Origin: an uncultured Chitinophagaceae bacterium | GTDB taxonomy: Bacteria; Bacteroidota; Bacteroidia; Chitinophagales; Chitinophagaceae | Direction: 5' to 3' | Assembly (NCBI GenBank): GCA_937862815.1 | Contig: CALMED010000002.1 | Span: 558,001-622,000, forward strand | Length of the DNA: 64,000 nucleotides | Shown here: piece by piece, positions 26,498-35,778 of the stretch | Position numbering within the stretch: the first letter of the stretch is position 1 | How the letters are laid out: the number at the start of each line of letters is the position of its first letter | The notes under the pieces: generated by a model | Told to the model about the DNA's origin: nothing | Databases searched by the model: none | The model's input: the letters and a program-made list of their open reading frames with translations, nothing else | Made by a program: the position numbers and the translations under genes

Positions 26498-27963
26498 TGG
26501 CCCTCTTACAGGAAATATTATACAAGACTTCGATCCGCAGCGTGCGGGGGAGTACCGCTGTTGCCATAGCGGCCGTGGAAACCGACTCCCGCAACTGCAC
26601 GCCCGGCTGCTGCTTTGTAGCGGTAAAGGGTGTTGTGACCGACGGACATGCTTACATCGCCAAGGCAGTTGCGTTGGGAGCCGTAGCCATCGTGTGCGAA
26701 GTGTTGCCGGAAGAAATACAGGAAGGGGTTACGTATGTAGAGGTGGCCGACAGCGCCGAAGCCGCCGGCCGCATGGCGCACAGCTTTTTCGGAAGCGTGA
26801 GCCAACAACTTAAAGTGGTGGGAGTAACTGGTACCAACGGCAAAACCACCATCGCCACCCTGCTCTACAAATTGTTTTCGGAACTGGGGTACACCTGCGG
26901 GCTGATCTCCACTGTTCAGTATCACATCGGTGACCAGATCGAACCAGCCTCTCATACCACCCCCGATGCCATCCGGCTCAACCGCCTGCTCCGGAAGATG
27001 TTCGATGCCGGTTGCACCCATGTGTTCATGGAGTGCAGCAGCCATGCCATTCACCAGCAACGCATTGCCGGCATACATTTTACCGGCGCCCTGTTCAGTA
27101 ATATCACCCACGATCACCTCGATTACCATAAAACCTTTGATGCTTATATCCGGGCGAAGAAAGCATTCTTCGACCACCTTACGCCTGGTGCTTTTGCCAT
27201 CAGCAACCGCGACGACAAACGCGGGGAAGTGATGCTGCAGAACTGCCCGGCGCGGAAATATTATTACAGCCTGCGTTCCATGGCCGACTTTAAAGGAAAG
27301 ATCCTGGAGAACAGTCTCACCGGCTTGCAGTTGCTCCTGGACCAGGAAGAAGTGCATTTCCGTCTCATCGGCACCTTCAATGCCTACAACCTGCTGGCAG
27401 TGTATGGTGCGGCCATCTGCCTGGGCGAAGACCGGCAGCGGGTGTTGCAGGTGCTGAGCAGCCTTACCGGCGCCGAGGGACGGTTTGATTGTCTTCTCTC
27501 ACCTCTTACGGGCGTGCTGGGCATCGTGGACTACGCCCATACCCCCGACGCGTTGGAAAATGTACTTGATACCATCCGCAACCTGCGTCGTGGAAAAGAG
27601 CAGGTGATCACTGTAGTGGGATGCGGCGGTGACCGCGACAAAACCAAGCGCCCCCTGATGGCCGAAGCGGCCGCCCGGCTGAGCGACCGGCTGGTCCTCA
27701 CCAGCGATAACCCCCGCACCGAAGATCCGCAGGCCATTCTGCGTGACATGGAAGCAGGGCTCAATACAGCCGGACGGCGTAAATCCATCACCGTTGCCGA
27801 CCGGCGCGAAGCGATTAAAACAGCTGTAACGCTGGCCGGACCAGAGGATATTGTACTGGTGACCGGAAAAGGTCACGAGAAATACCAGGAGATCAACGGC
27901 GTGCGGCACGACTTTGACGACCGGCAGGTGCTGCAGGACATGTTTGCACTCCTGGAGAAATAA
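26497..27963 (+). CDS. murE: UDP-N-acetylmuramoyl-L-alanyl-D-glutamate--2,6-diaminopimelate ligase
   Basis: 488 aa Mur ligase. ATP-binding loop TGTNGKTT at residues 111-118. The specificity motif D404-N-P-R407 predicts meso-diaminopimelate rather than lysine as the third stem residue. It catalyses a cytoplasmic step of lipid II precursor synthesis. Next is mraY, not murF, so the murF gene must lie elsewhere. Confidence 0.97.
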   Translation: MALLQEILYKTSIRSVRGSTAVAIAAVETDSRNCTPGCCFVAVKGVVTDGHAYIAKAVALGAVAIVCEVLPEEIQEGVTYVEVADSAEAAGRMAHSFFGSVSQQLKVVGVTGTNGKTTIATLLYKLFSELGYTCGLISTVQYHIGDQIEPASHTTPDAIRLNRLLRKMFDAGCTHVFMECSSHAIHQQRIAGIHFTGALFSNITHDHLDYHKTFDAYIRAKKAFFDHLTPGAFAISNRDDKRGEVMLQNCPARKYYYSLRSMADFKGKILENSLTGLQLLLDQEEVHFRLIGTFNAYNLLAVYGAAICLGEDRQRVLQVLSSLTGAEGRFDCLLSPLTGVLGIVDYAHTPDALENVLDTIRNLRRGKEQVITVVGCGGDRDKTKRPLMAEAAARLSDRLVLTSDNPRTEDPQAILRDMEAGLNTAGRRKSITVADRREAIKTAVTLAGPEDIVLVTGKGHEKYQEINGVRHDFDDRQVLQDMFALLEK

Positions 27964-27991
27964 ATAAAGCAAACCGAAAAAGAAAACAGGC

Positions 27992-29269
27992 ATGTTGAAA
28001 AACTTATTTGATTGGTTGAACAGCATGGGAATTCACTTTCCCGGCGACAACCTCTTCCAGTTCATCACCAGCCGGGTGATGCTGGCGGTTTTGCTTTCGC
28101 TGGTCATCTCCACGGTGTTTGGAAAAAAACTCATTCAGTTTCTGCGTAACAAACAGGTGGGCGAAACGGTCCGCGACCTGGGACTCGCCGGCGAGCAGCA
28201 GAAAAAGGGAACCCCCACCATGGGCGGCATCATCATTATTCTGTCTATCCTGGTACCCACTTTGCTGCTGGCCGATGTGAGCAAGGCCTACATCCTCCTG
28301 ATGCTCTTTGCCACGTTGTGGCTGGGATTGATCGGCTTTGTGGATGACTACCTCAAGCTGCGGGCCAAGCGCCAGGCGCAGAAAGAAGGCGTGAACTACC
28401 AGAAGGGTGATAAAGACGGACTGGCCGGCTGGTTCAAAATTCTGGGCCAGGTGGTGCTGGGTGTTGCCGTAGGCGCCACCCTGTTGTTCAACGAGTCCAT
28501 CAGCGTGTACCGCGAGTTCCGGGGCAGCAATCTTCCCGCCAAAGCCGAAGTGAAGAAAGTCATGCTCGATGGCAAGGAGCGCATCTTTGTAAAGGCCGAT
28601 GAACCCATCACCACGATTCCTTTTGTAAAGGGACACGAATTCAATTATGCCAAACTGCTGCCACAGGCCCTGCGGGGACTCACGTGGCTGCTTTACATCT
28701 TCATCGTCATCTTTATTGTAACAGCCGTCTCCAACGGGGCCAATATCACAGATGGGATTGACGGCCTGGCCACCGGTGTGTCGGCCCTCATAGGCATCTG
28801 CCTGGGCATCTTTGCGTACGCCAGTGGTAACATCCGCGTAGCGGAGTACCTCAACATCATGTACATCCCCAACCTGGGCGAACTGTCCATCTTCATCGGG
28901 GCTTTGGTGGGCGCCTGCATCGGCTTCCTCTGGTACAATGCCTACCCGGCCCAGGTGTTCATGGGCGATACAGGCAGCCTCATGCTGGGCGGCGTGATCG
29001 CGGCGCTGGCCATCCTGGTGCGCAAGGAATTGCTGATACCCATCTTCTGCGGCGTGTTCCTCGTGGAGAATCTGAGTGTGGTGCTGCAGGTGGGTTATTT
29101 CAAGTATACGAAGCGGAAGTACGGCGAAGGAAGAAGGATCTTCCGGATGAGTCCGCTGCATCACCATTACCAAAAATCCGGTTTTCATGAGAGTAAGATC
29201 GTCACCCGCTTCTGGATCATAACCATCCTCTGCGTGGTGTTCGCCATTGTAACCCTCAAGATCCGGTAA
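27992..29269 (+). CDS. mraY: Phospho-N-acetylmuramoyl-pentapeptide-transferase
   Basis: 425 aa, longer than the roughly 360 residues of E. coli MraY. It makes lipid I at the membrane. Family motifs: [41 protein letters not shown] and the HHHYQKSG loop. The extra length lies mainly in a loop around residues 172-216 (VYREFRGS...[11 protein letters not shown]) and is a common Bacteroidota feature. A 184-base gap to murD holds only weak hairpins. Confidence 0.97.
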   Translation: MLKNLFDWLNSMGIHFPGDNLFQFITSRVMLAVLLSLVISTVFGKKLIQFLRNKQVGETVRDLGLAGEQQKKGTPTMGGIIIILSILVPTLLLADVSKAYILLMLFATLWLGLIGFVDDYLKLRAKRQAQKEGVNYQKGDKDGLAGWFKILGQVVLGVAVGATLLFNESISVYREFRGSNLPAKAEVKKVMLDGKERIFVKADEPITTIPFVKGHEFNYAKLLPQALRGLTWLLYIFIVIFIVTAVSNGANITDGIDGLATGVSALIGICLGIFAYASGNIRVAEYLNIMYIPNLGELSIFIGALVGACIGFLWYNAYPAQVFMGDTGSLMLGGVIAALAILVRKELLIPIFCGVFLVENLSVVLQVGYFKYTKRKYGEGRRIFRMSPLHHHYQKSGFHESKIVTRFWIITILCVVFAIVTLKIR

Positions 29270-29453
29270 CGATAGTATTGAAAAACCAACCGGTTTTCCA
29301 GACATGATCCAATATCCTGTAAAACGAAGCCAAACCGAACGGAAACACCTGCTTACTGACCCATGCTTATGAAGAACCATTTTTTTCCATCTGCTGATGG
29401 AATGAAACTGGTCGGAAACCAAACCCGCGGCCCCGGCCGCACAGGAAAAAACG

Positions 29454-30794
29454 ATGGCACACAAATGCTACATACTCGGTGGTGGCGAAAGCGGCGCAGG
29501 CGCTGCCATCCTTGCCCGGAAGCAGGGGTATGATGTATTTGTGAGCGAAGGCGCGGTGCTGAAACCCGTTTACCGCGACGAATTGCAGGAACACGGCATT
29601 GCGTTCGAGGAAAGCGGACATGATGAAGAGAAAATATTGCAGGCGGATGAGATTGTGAAAAGTCCCGGCATTCCGGAAAAAGCCCCCCTGATGCGTGCCA
29701 TCCGTCGTAAAGGCATCCCCGTGATCAGCGAGGTGGAACTGGCCTGGCGCTTCCGGGGCAACAGCCGCATCGTGGGCATCACCGGCAGCAACGGAAAGAC
29801 CACCACCACGGCGCTCACCTATCACATCTGTCATCATGCCGGTCTCGACTGTGCACTGGTGGGTAACATCGGCGTGAGCATCGCCCGGCAGGTAGCCCTG
29901 GATCCGCGCCCGCTGTACATCGCCGAGATCAGCAGCTTTCAGCTGGATGATATCCGCGACTTCCGCGCCGAGATTGCCGTGCTGACCAATATCACCGAAG
30001 ACCACCTCGACCGCTATGAATACAAATTTGACAACTATATCAATGCCAAATTCAGAATCACGGAGAACCAGACCGCGGCCGACAGTTTTGTTTACTGTGC
30101 CGACGATCCGGTGACCGCGGCCCATATATCCCGATTTACCATCCACTCAAACCCATTACCATTCACTATGAACCAGGAACCGCAAAAAGGTGCTTTTATT
30201 AAGAACGGAACCATGACGATTGCTGTAAACGACGACAAGCTGACCATGAGCGTGGACGATTTCAAGATCAAAGGCCGGCACAACCAGTACAATACCATGG
30301 CAGCAGGTATCACCGCAGCAACACTCGGCATCCGGAAAGAAAAAATCCGCGAAGCCATCACCACCTTCGAAAGCCTGGAACACCGCATGGAGCTGGTGGC
30401 CCTGGTGAAAGGCGTGGAGTACATCAACGACAGCAAGGCCACCAACATTAACTCCACCTGGTTTGCGCTGGAGAGCATGACGCGTCCCACCATCCTCATC
30501 CTGGGAGGCGTGGACAAGGGCAACGATTACGACGTGCTGAAAGATCTCGTGAAGGAAAAGGTAAAAGCCATTGTTTGCCTGGGCACCGACAACCGCAAGA
30601 TCCACGAAGCTTTTGGCGATGTGATGCCCCTGCTGGTGAATACCTCCAGCGCCGCCGACGCGGTGCGGGCGGCCTATCATTTCGCGGAGAAGGGCGACGC
30701 GGTGCTGCTGAGCCCTGCCTGCGCCAGCTTTGACCTCTTTAAAAACTATGAAGACCGCGGCAACCAGTTTAAACAGGCCGTGCGGGAGCTCTGA
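29454..30794 (+). CDS. murD: UDP-N-acetylmuramoylalanine--D-glutamate ligase
   Basis: 446 aa. N-terminal Rossmann-like start KCYILGGGESGAGAAILA, ATP loop GSNGKTTT at residues 111-118, then ITEDHLDRY and the substrate block NDSKATNINSTW. It adds D-glutamate to UDP-MurNAc-L-Ala. A short stretch of microsatellite-like sequence at 30133-30170 (residues near HSNPLPFTMN) has codons unlike the neighbours. Confidence 0.97.
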   Translation: MAHKCYILGGGESGAGAAILARKQGYDVFVSEGAVLKPVYRDELQEHGIAFEESGHDEEKILQADEIVKSPGIPEKAPLMRAIRRKGIPVISEVELAWRFRGNSRIVGITGSNGKTTTTALTYHICHHAGLDCALVGNIGVSIARQVALDPRPLYIAEISSFQLDDIRDFRAEIAVLTNITEDHLDRYEYKFDNYINAKFRITENQTAADSFVYCADDPVTAAHISRFTIHSNPLPFTMNQEPQKGAFIKNGTMTIAVNDDKLTMSVDDFKIKGRHNQYNTMAAGITAATLGIRKEKIREAITTFESLEHRMELVALVKGVEYINDSKATNINSTWFALESMTRPTILILGGVDKGNDYDVLKDLVKEKVKAIVCLGTDNRKIHEAFGDVMPLLVNTSSAADAVRAAYHFAEKGDAVLLSPACASFDLFKNYEDRGNQFKQAVREL

Positions 30795-30840
30795 CCTATG
30801 CGGATAACCCGGTAATCAACAACAACCCAATCTCGGTACA

Positions 30841-32082
30841 TTGAACCAACTGTCTGACATAACCACACTGTTTTCCTCCTCCCGCCTGCGGGAAAATACC
30901 CGGGGCGACAAGGTCATCTGGGCCCTGGTGGTGGTATTATCGCTGGTGAGCCTGCTGGTGGTGTACAGTGCCACCAATTCACTGGCTTACAAGTTGTACA
31001 AGGGAAACACGTTTGTTTACCTGTTCAAACAGATTCTGTTCATCGGAGCCGGAATCATTATCATTTATTTCGCCCACCGGGTGAATTATACCGTATACTC
31101 CCGCGTGGCCAAGATCCTGTTCTTTGTTTCCATTCCGCTGTTGTTTTATACCCTGAAATTCGGTACCAATCTCAACGAAGCCAACCGCTGGATCAAGCTG
31201 CCGGTGATCAACCTCACCTTCCAGACCTCCGACCTGGCCAAGCTGGCGCTTTTCATGTTTCTTTCGCATTTGCTGTCCCGCAAGCAGGATGTGATAAAAG
31301 ATTTTCGCAAAGGATTTGTCCCACTTATGCTGCCGGTGATTGCCATCTGTGGCCTCATTGCACCCGCCAACCTGTCTACCGCCCTGCTCACCGGCGCCAC
31401 CAGCATGCTGCTTCTCTTCATCGGTCGTGTGCGTGTGAAGCATATTCTGCTCGTGGCATCCTTTGTGATTGTACCAGTAATTATTCTCATCGGCATCGCG
31501 TCAGCCTACTACGACCAGGAAGAGGGAAAGATGAAAGAACTGCCGGCGATCCTGTCGGTAGGGCGTGTTCCCACCTGGATCAAGCGCGTGCAGGATTTCC
31601 GGTACGCCTCCAAAGATGAAGCGCCTTACCAGGTGCAGCAGGCAAAAATTGCGGTGGCCAAAGGCGGAATGCTGGGACTTGGCCCGGGCAACAGCGAGCA
31701 GCGCAATTTTCTGCCCCACCCGTATTCCGATTTTATTTATGCCATCATCATTGAGGAGTACGGTCTGCTGGGCGGCGGCTTTATCGTATTTATCTACCTC
31801 GTGTTCCTGTTCCGCAGCATACGGTTGTTCCGGAAATGTCCCTACGCCTTCGGCGCCTTCCTGTCGCTGGCCCTCAGCATCACGCTGGTGATCCAGGCCA
31901 TGACCAACATGGCGGTGAACGTAGGTCTGTTCCCGGTTACAGGGGTTACCCTTCCGCTGGTGAGCATGGGCGGCAGCAGTTTTCTCTTCACCTGCCTGTC
32001 CATCGGTATCATTTTAAGTGTGGCCCGCAACGTGGAAGATCTGGAAGGAGAAAAGGAACCCGCTAAAACAGCGGCGGCATGA
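30841..32082 (+). CDS. ftsW: Septal peptidoglycan glycosyltransferase FtsW (SEDS family)
   Basis: 413 aa membrane protein. Start is TTG at 30841: no in-frame ATG exists between the upstream stop near 30805 and the conserved region, so a rare start codon is required. SEDS motifs include the segment VVYSATNSLAYKLYKG, SDLAKLALFMFLSHLL, NLSTALLTG and the C-terminal LPLVSMGGSSFLFTCLSIGI. It polymerises septal glycan with the upstream penicillin-binding protein. The stop overlaps murG by 4 bases. Confidence 0.95.
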   Translation: MNQLSDITTLFSSSRLRENTRGDKVIWALVVVLSLVSLLVVYSATNSLAYKLYKGNTFVYLFKQILFIGAGIIIIYFAHRVNYTVYSRVAKILFFVSIPLLFYTLKFGTNLNEANRWIKLPVINLTFQTSDLAKLALFMFLSHLLSRKQDVIKDFRKGFVPLMLPVIAICGLIAPANLSTALLTGATSMLLLFIGRVRVKHILLVASFVIVPVIILIGIASAYYDQEEGKMKELPAILSVGRVPTWIKRVQDFRYASKDEAPYQVQQAKIAVAKGGMLGLGPGNSEQRNFLPHPYSDFIYAIIIEEYGLLGGGFIVFIYLVFLFRSIRLFRKCPYAFGAFLSLALSITLVIQAMTNMAVNVGLFPVTGVTLPLVSMGGSSFLFTCLSIGIILSVARNVEDLEGEKEPAKTAAA

Positions 32083-33191
32083 GCAGAAGGTACATCATAG
32101 CCGGTGGTGGAACTGGCGGACATATTTTTCCCGCACTGGCCATTGCACAGGCCATCGGGCGGACGGAGCCGCAGGCAGAGATTCTGTTTGTAGGCGCCAA
32201 AGGAAAGATGGAGATGGAGAAAGTACCCGAGGCCGGTTACCGGATTGAGGGACTCGACATCGCCGGATTTAACAGAAGTTCTTTGATAAAAAATGTGGGT
32301 CTGCCGTTGAAGCTGGTGAAGAGTGTATGGCAGGTGCGGCAGATCCTGCAGCGGTTCCGTCCTCACGCGGTACTGGGCGTAGGGGGGTATTCCACCTTCC
32401 CGGTACTGCTGGTGGCGCAGTGGAAAGGCATTCCCACTTTTATTCACGAAGCCAATTCATACGCAGGTAAAGCCAACCGCCTGCTGGGGAAGAAAGCCAC
32501 CAAAGTGTTTACGGCCACCGACGGCATGGAAGCATTTTTCCCGCCCGGCCGCATCTGTATTACCGGCAACCCTGTGCGGGAAGCCATCACCGGAACACCG
32601 CTACCGCAAGAGGCGGCCCGCAGCTTCTTTGGCCTGCAGCCCCACCGCTCCACGCTGCTGGTGGTGGGGGGAAGCCTGGGGGCCCGCAGCATCAATGCCG
32701 CTGTAGATGCCGGTCTCGACCGGTTGCTGGAGTCCGGTCTGCAGGTAATCTGGCAAACCGGTAAGCTGTATGCGGGCCAGGCCCGGCAGCGTTGTGCCGG
32801 CAAAAGCGGTGTGTGGGTGAGTGATTTCATCGGCCAGATGGACCAGGCTTATGCCGCTGCCGATATCATCGTTTCGCGTGCCGGCGCCATGTCCATCGCC
32901 GAGATATGCGTCGTAGCCAAACCGGCCGTGCTGGTGCCCTTTCCCTTCGCGGCGGAGGATCACCAGACCGTCAACGCCCGGCACCTGGTGCACAAAGGGG
33001 CGGCCCTGCTGGTGCGTGATGCCGATGCGGCCACGCAACTGGTGCCAACGGTGGTAGCCTTGTCGAAGGATGCGGAAGCACAGGAAAAGATGCGGGAGCA
33101 ACTCCGCCCGTTGGGTATCCGCAATGCGGCCGAAACTGTGGTAACCGAAATGCAGGCCAGCCTGCAACAAATTAATAAAACGGAGCAATGA
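32079..33191 (+). CDS. murG: UDP-N-acetylglucosamine--lipid I N-acetylglucosaminyltransferase
   Basis: 370 aa GT-B glycosyltransferase that turns lipid I into lipid II. N-terminal glycine-rich loop GGGTGGHIFPALA at residues 9-21, and the C-terminal donor-binding region ADIIVSRAGAMSIAEICVVAKPAVLVPFPFAAEDHQ. ATGA overlaps with both ftsW and murC indicate coupled translation. Confidence 0.97.
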   Translation: MSRRYIIAGGGTGGHIFPALAIAQAIGRTEPQAEILFVGAKGKMEMEKVPEAGYRIEGLDIAGFNRSSLIKNVGLPLKLVKSVWQVRQILQRFRPHAVLGVGGYSTFPVLLVAQWKGIPTFIHEANSYAGKANRLLGKKATKVFTATDGMEAFFPPGRICITGNPVREAITGTPLPQEAARSFFGLQPHRSTLLVVGGSLGARSINAAVDAGLDRLLESGLQVIWQTGKLYAGQARQRCAGKSGVWVSDFIGQMDQAYAAADIIVSRAGAMSIAEICVVAKPAVLVPFPFAAEDHQTVNARHLVHKGAALLVRDADAATQLVPTVVALSKDAEAQEKMREQLRPLGIRNAAETVVTEMQASLQQINKTEQ

Positions 33192-34633
33192 CCTTGCCTG
33201 CGCCTACCATAGCGTCCATTCTGCACCCGGCTCACGGCCGGCAGCCCCTGGTGTATTTCATTGGGGCGGGCGGGATTGGTATGAGCTCGCTGGCCCGTTA
33301 TTTCAGGAGCCGGGGCGTACAGGTGCACGGGTACGACCGAACCCGTACGGCGCTGACAAAACAGCTGGAGGAAGAGGGTGTGGTGATGCACTACGACGAG
33401 AATGTGCAGGCGGTGCCCGCAGCGCCCGACCTGGTGGTGTACACACCGGCCATCCCGGCTACCCATGCAGAGTTACTGCATTGCCGGGAGCAGGGATACC
33501 CGCTGCTCAAGCGGAGCGATGTGCTGCAGCTGATCACCGAAAGTTCTTTGAATATCTGTGTGGCAGGCACCCACGGCAAGACCACCATCAGCACCATGAC
33601 GGCCCACCTGCTGCGGCACAGCGGTTACGGCTGCAATGCATTCCTCGGCGGTATTTCGGTGAACTACGGTACCAACTTCTGGTCGCATCCCAATGGCGTG
33701 TGTGTGGTGGAGGCCGATGAATACGACCGCTCGTTCCTTAAGCTGCGGCCCGACATGGCGGTGATCACATCCATGGATCCCGATCACCTCGACATCTACG
33801 GCACGCCCGCTGAAATGGAAGAGGCGTTCATTGCGTTCAGCAAACGAATCAAGCCCGATGGGTGGCTTATTGCAAAGCATGGCCTGTCGAGGGGCGCGGA
33901 GCTGCAGGCCCGGCACCTGCTTACGTATGATCTTGAAAACACGGCCGCCTCCATCCATACCCGTAACCTCGAAGTGAAGGAGGGGGGGTATTGTTTTGAT
34001 GTGTGCCTGCGGGAAGAGGACGGTACGGTGTGGAGCCTCCGGAATCTCCGTTTACAGGCCGGCGGACTGCACAACGTGGAAAACCTGTTGCCGGCGATTG
34101 CGGCGGCCCGCATACTGCACATCGGCGATGAGGCGATACGGGCGGCCGTGGCAGCCTACCAGGGTGTGAAGCGTCGGTTCGAATACATTCTGCCGCCGGA
34201 GGAGGGAGGCCTGGTGTTCATTGACGATTATGCCCACCATCCCGAAGAGCTGCAGGCCCTGATCCGCGGCGTACGCAGCCTCTTCGCCGGCTACCGGCTG
34301 GTGCTGGTGTTTCAGCCACACCTGTTCAGCCGCACCCGCGACCTGGCGGAGGGATTTGCCGTCAGTATCGACAAGGCGGACACCGTTGTTCTCCTGCCTG
34401 TATATCCGGCACGGGAATTGCCGGTGCCGGGCGTGACCAGCGAGCTGATCCGCGGGCACATGCGGAATACCGATGTGTACCTGTGGAACCGGGAAGAGTT
34501 AGCGGAAAAACTGCACATCTTGCTGCCAGAAGAAGGAGCGGATGTACCCACGGTACTGGTAACAGCAGGGGCCGGTGATATTGACGCCCTGCTGCCCGAA
34601 TTGAAAAACAGGATAAAAACCATGTATGCATAA
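33188..34633 (+). CDS. murC: UDP-N-acetylmuramate--L-alanine ligase
   Basis: 481 aa. N-terminal YFIGAGGIGMSSLARYF, ATP loop GTHGKTT (residues 127-133), EADEYDRSFLKL, and IDDYAHHPEEL, all canonical for MurC. It adds the first amino acid of the stem peptide. It overlaps ftsQ by 8 bases. No ddl gene follows, unlike in many other phyla. Confidence 0.97.
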   Translation: MTLPAPTIASILHPAHGRQPLVYFIGAGGIGMSSLARYFRSRGVQVHGYDRTRTALTKQLEEEGVVMHYDENVQAVPAAPDLVVYTPAIPATHAELLHCREQGYPLLKRSDVLQLITESSLNICVAGTHGKTTISTMTAHLLRHSGYGCNAFLGGISVNYGTNFWSHPNGVCVVEADEYDRSFLKLRPDMAVITSMDPDHLDIYGTPAEMEEAFIAFSKRIKPDGWLIAKHGLSRGAELQARHLLTYDLENTAASIHTRNLEVKEGGYCFDVCLREEDGTVWSLRNLRLQAGGLHNVENLLPAIAAARILHIGDEAIRAAVAAYQGVKRRFEYILPPEEGGLVFIDDYAHHPEELQALIRGVRSLFAGYRLVLVFQPHLFSRTRDLAEGFAVSIDKADTVVLLPVYPARELPVPGVTSELIRGHMRNTDVYLWNREELAEKLHILLPEEGADVPTVLVTAGAGDIDALLPELKNRIKTMYA

Positions 34634-35726
34634 CAACAACATCTGGAGGAAGGTACTGCTGGCTACGGTATGGCTGGTGGTGGCAGCGGGCACCGTTGTG
34701 TTGTTGATTGCCGCTACCCGCCAGCAGAACGGCCAGGCCTGCCAGGGGGTGGAAGTGCGCATCCGTACCAATGCCGATATGGCTTACCTGAAGAAAAATG
34801 ACATCCTGCGCACAATGGCCGGCGACCGGCCCGACCTGCTGCAGGGTGCGCTGATCAAAACCTTTGACCTGGAGCAGCTGGAGCAGATACTGGAACAGAA
34901 TCTCTGGGTCCGTAATGCCGAGCTTTTCTTCGACAATGCCGGCGTGCTGCATGTGGAAATAGAGGAGCGGGAACCGGTTGCCCGGGTGTTTAGCGAAAGT
35001 GGTGAAACTTTTTATGTGGATGAGCGCTGCGTGATGCTGCCCGTTAACGGCAAGCAGGTGGCACGGGTACCCGTCTTCACCGGCTTCCCGCCGGTTACGT
35101 ATCCGCTGGGAGCGAATGACAGTTTGCTGCTCACACAGGTACGCGATATGGGACGCTACATGCTGAAACATCCATTGTGGATGGCGCAGATTGACCAGCT
35201 GCAGCTCCAGAACCGGGAAATGGAACTGGTGCCCAAACTGGGACAGCACATCATCCTGTTTGGCAGCGGTACGCAGGTGGAGCAGAAGTTCAGGCGGCTG
35301 GATCTGTTTTACCGGCAGGTGCTGAAGCAGGCGGGCTGGAATGCTTACAGCTTAATCGATCTGCGTTTCGACCGCCAGTTGGTGGCTACCCGCCGTGACA
35401 GTGCTGCCATGGCTAAGGCCTTTGTGTTACCGGCCGACTACCCGTACAATAAACCGGTACCCCCGGCAGGGGAGGTTGATTCGGCGGCAACGCCGGTGAA
35501 TAGCACCAAGCCAGAGACCGTTGCTCCGGACAGCAAACCGAAGCCATTGATGGTACAGGAGAAGCCCAAACCGGTAACGGCCGTCCCGGCAACAACGCCA
35601 ACAAAGCAAACGGCAGCGCCGAAACCGGCAGCGGTTAAGGAACCGTCTCCGCCCACGGAGAGCCGGCAGGAAAGCCTGCCAAAAACACCCAAAGCGGTGA
35701 TGCCCAAAAAGGACACCACCCGGTAA
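34626..35726 (+). CDS. ftsQ: Cell division protein FtsQ (with long low-complexity C-terminal tail)
   Basis: 366 aa. A short N-terminal cytoplasmic part, one membrane helix (about residues 8-28), a periplasmic region with a POTRA-like start (VRIRTNADMAYLKKNDILRTM) and IEEREPVARVFSESGETFYVDERC. About residues 270-366 form a Pro/Lys/Thr/Ala-rich tail (PKPVTAVPATTPTKQTAAPKP) absent from FtsQ of most other bacteria. The tail may be a disordered or wall-binding extension. Divisome scaffold identified by position and topology. Confidence 0.9.
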   Translation: MHNNNIWRKVLLATVWLVVAAGTVVLLIAATRQQNGQACQGVEVRIRTNADMAYLKKNDILRTMAGDRPDLLQGALIKTFDLEQLEQILEQNLWVRNAELFFDNAGVLHVEIEEREPVARVFSESGETFYVDERCVMLPVNGKQVARVPVFTGFPPVTYPLGANDSLLLTQVRDMGRYMLKHPLWMAQIDQLQLQNREMELVPKLGQHIILFGSGTQVEQKFRRLDLFYRQVLKQAGWNAYSLIDLRFDRQLVATRRDSAAMAKAFVLPADYPYNKPVPPAGEVDSAATPVNSTKPETVAPDSKPKPLMVQEKPKPVTAVPATTPTKQTAAPKPAAVKEPSPPTESRQESLPKTPKAVMPKKDTTR

Positions 35727-35778
35727 AATAAAGAAAAGTAACAACTGAAACATATCACAACTAAAAACAAACACAACT

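Noticed and set aside
28004..29464. 486-codon open frame on the minus strand opposite mraY
   Set aside because: Antisense shadow of mraY with no domain signature.
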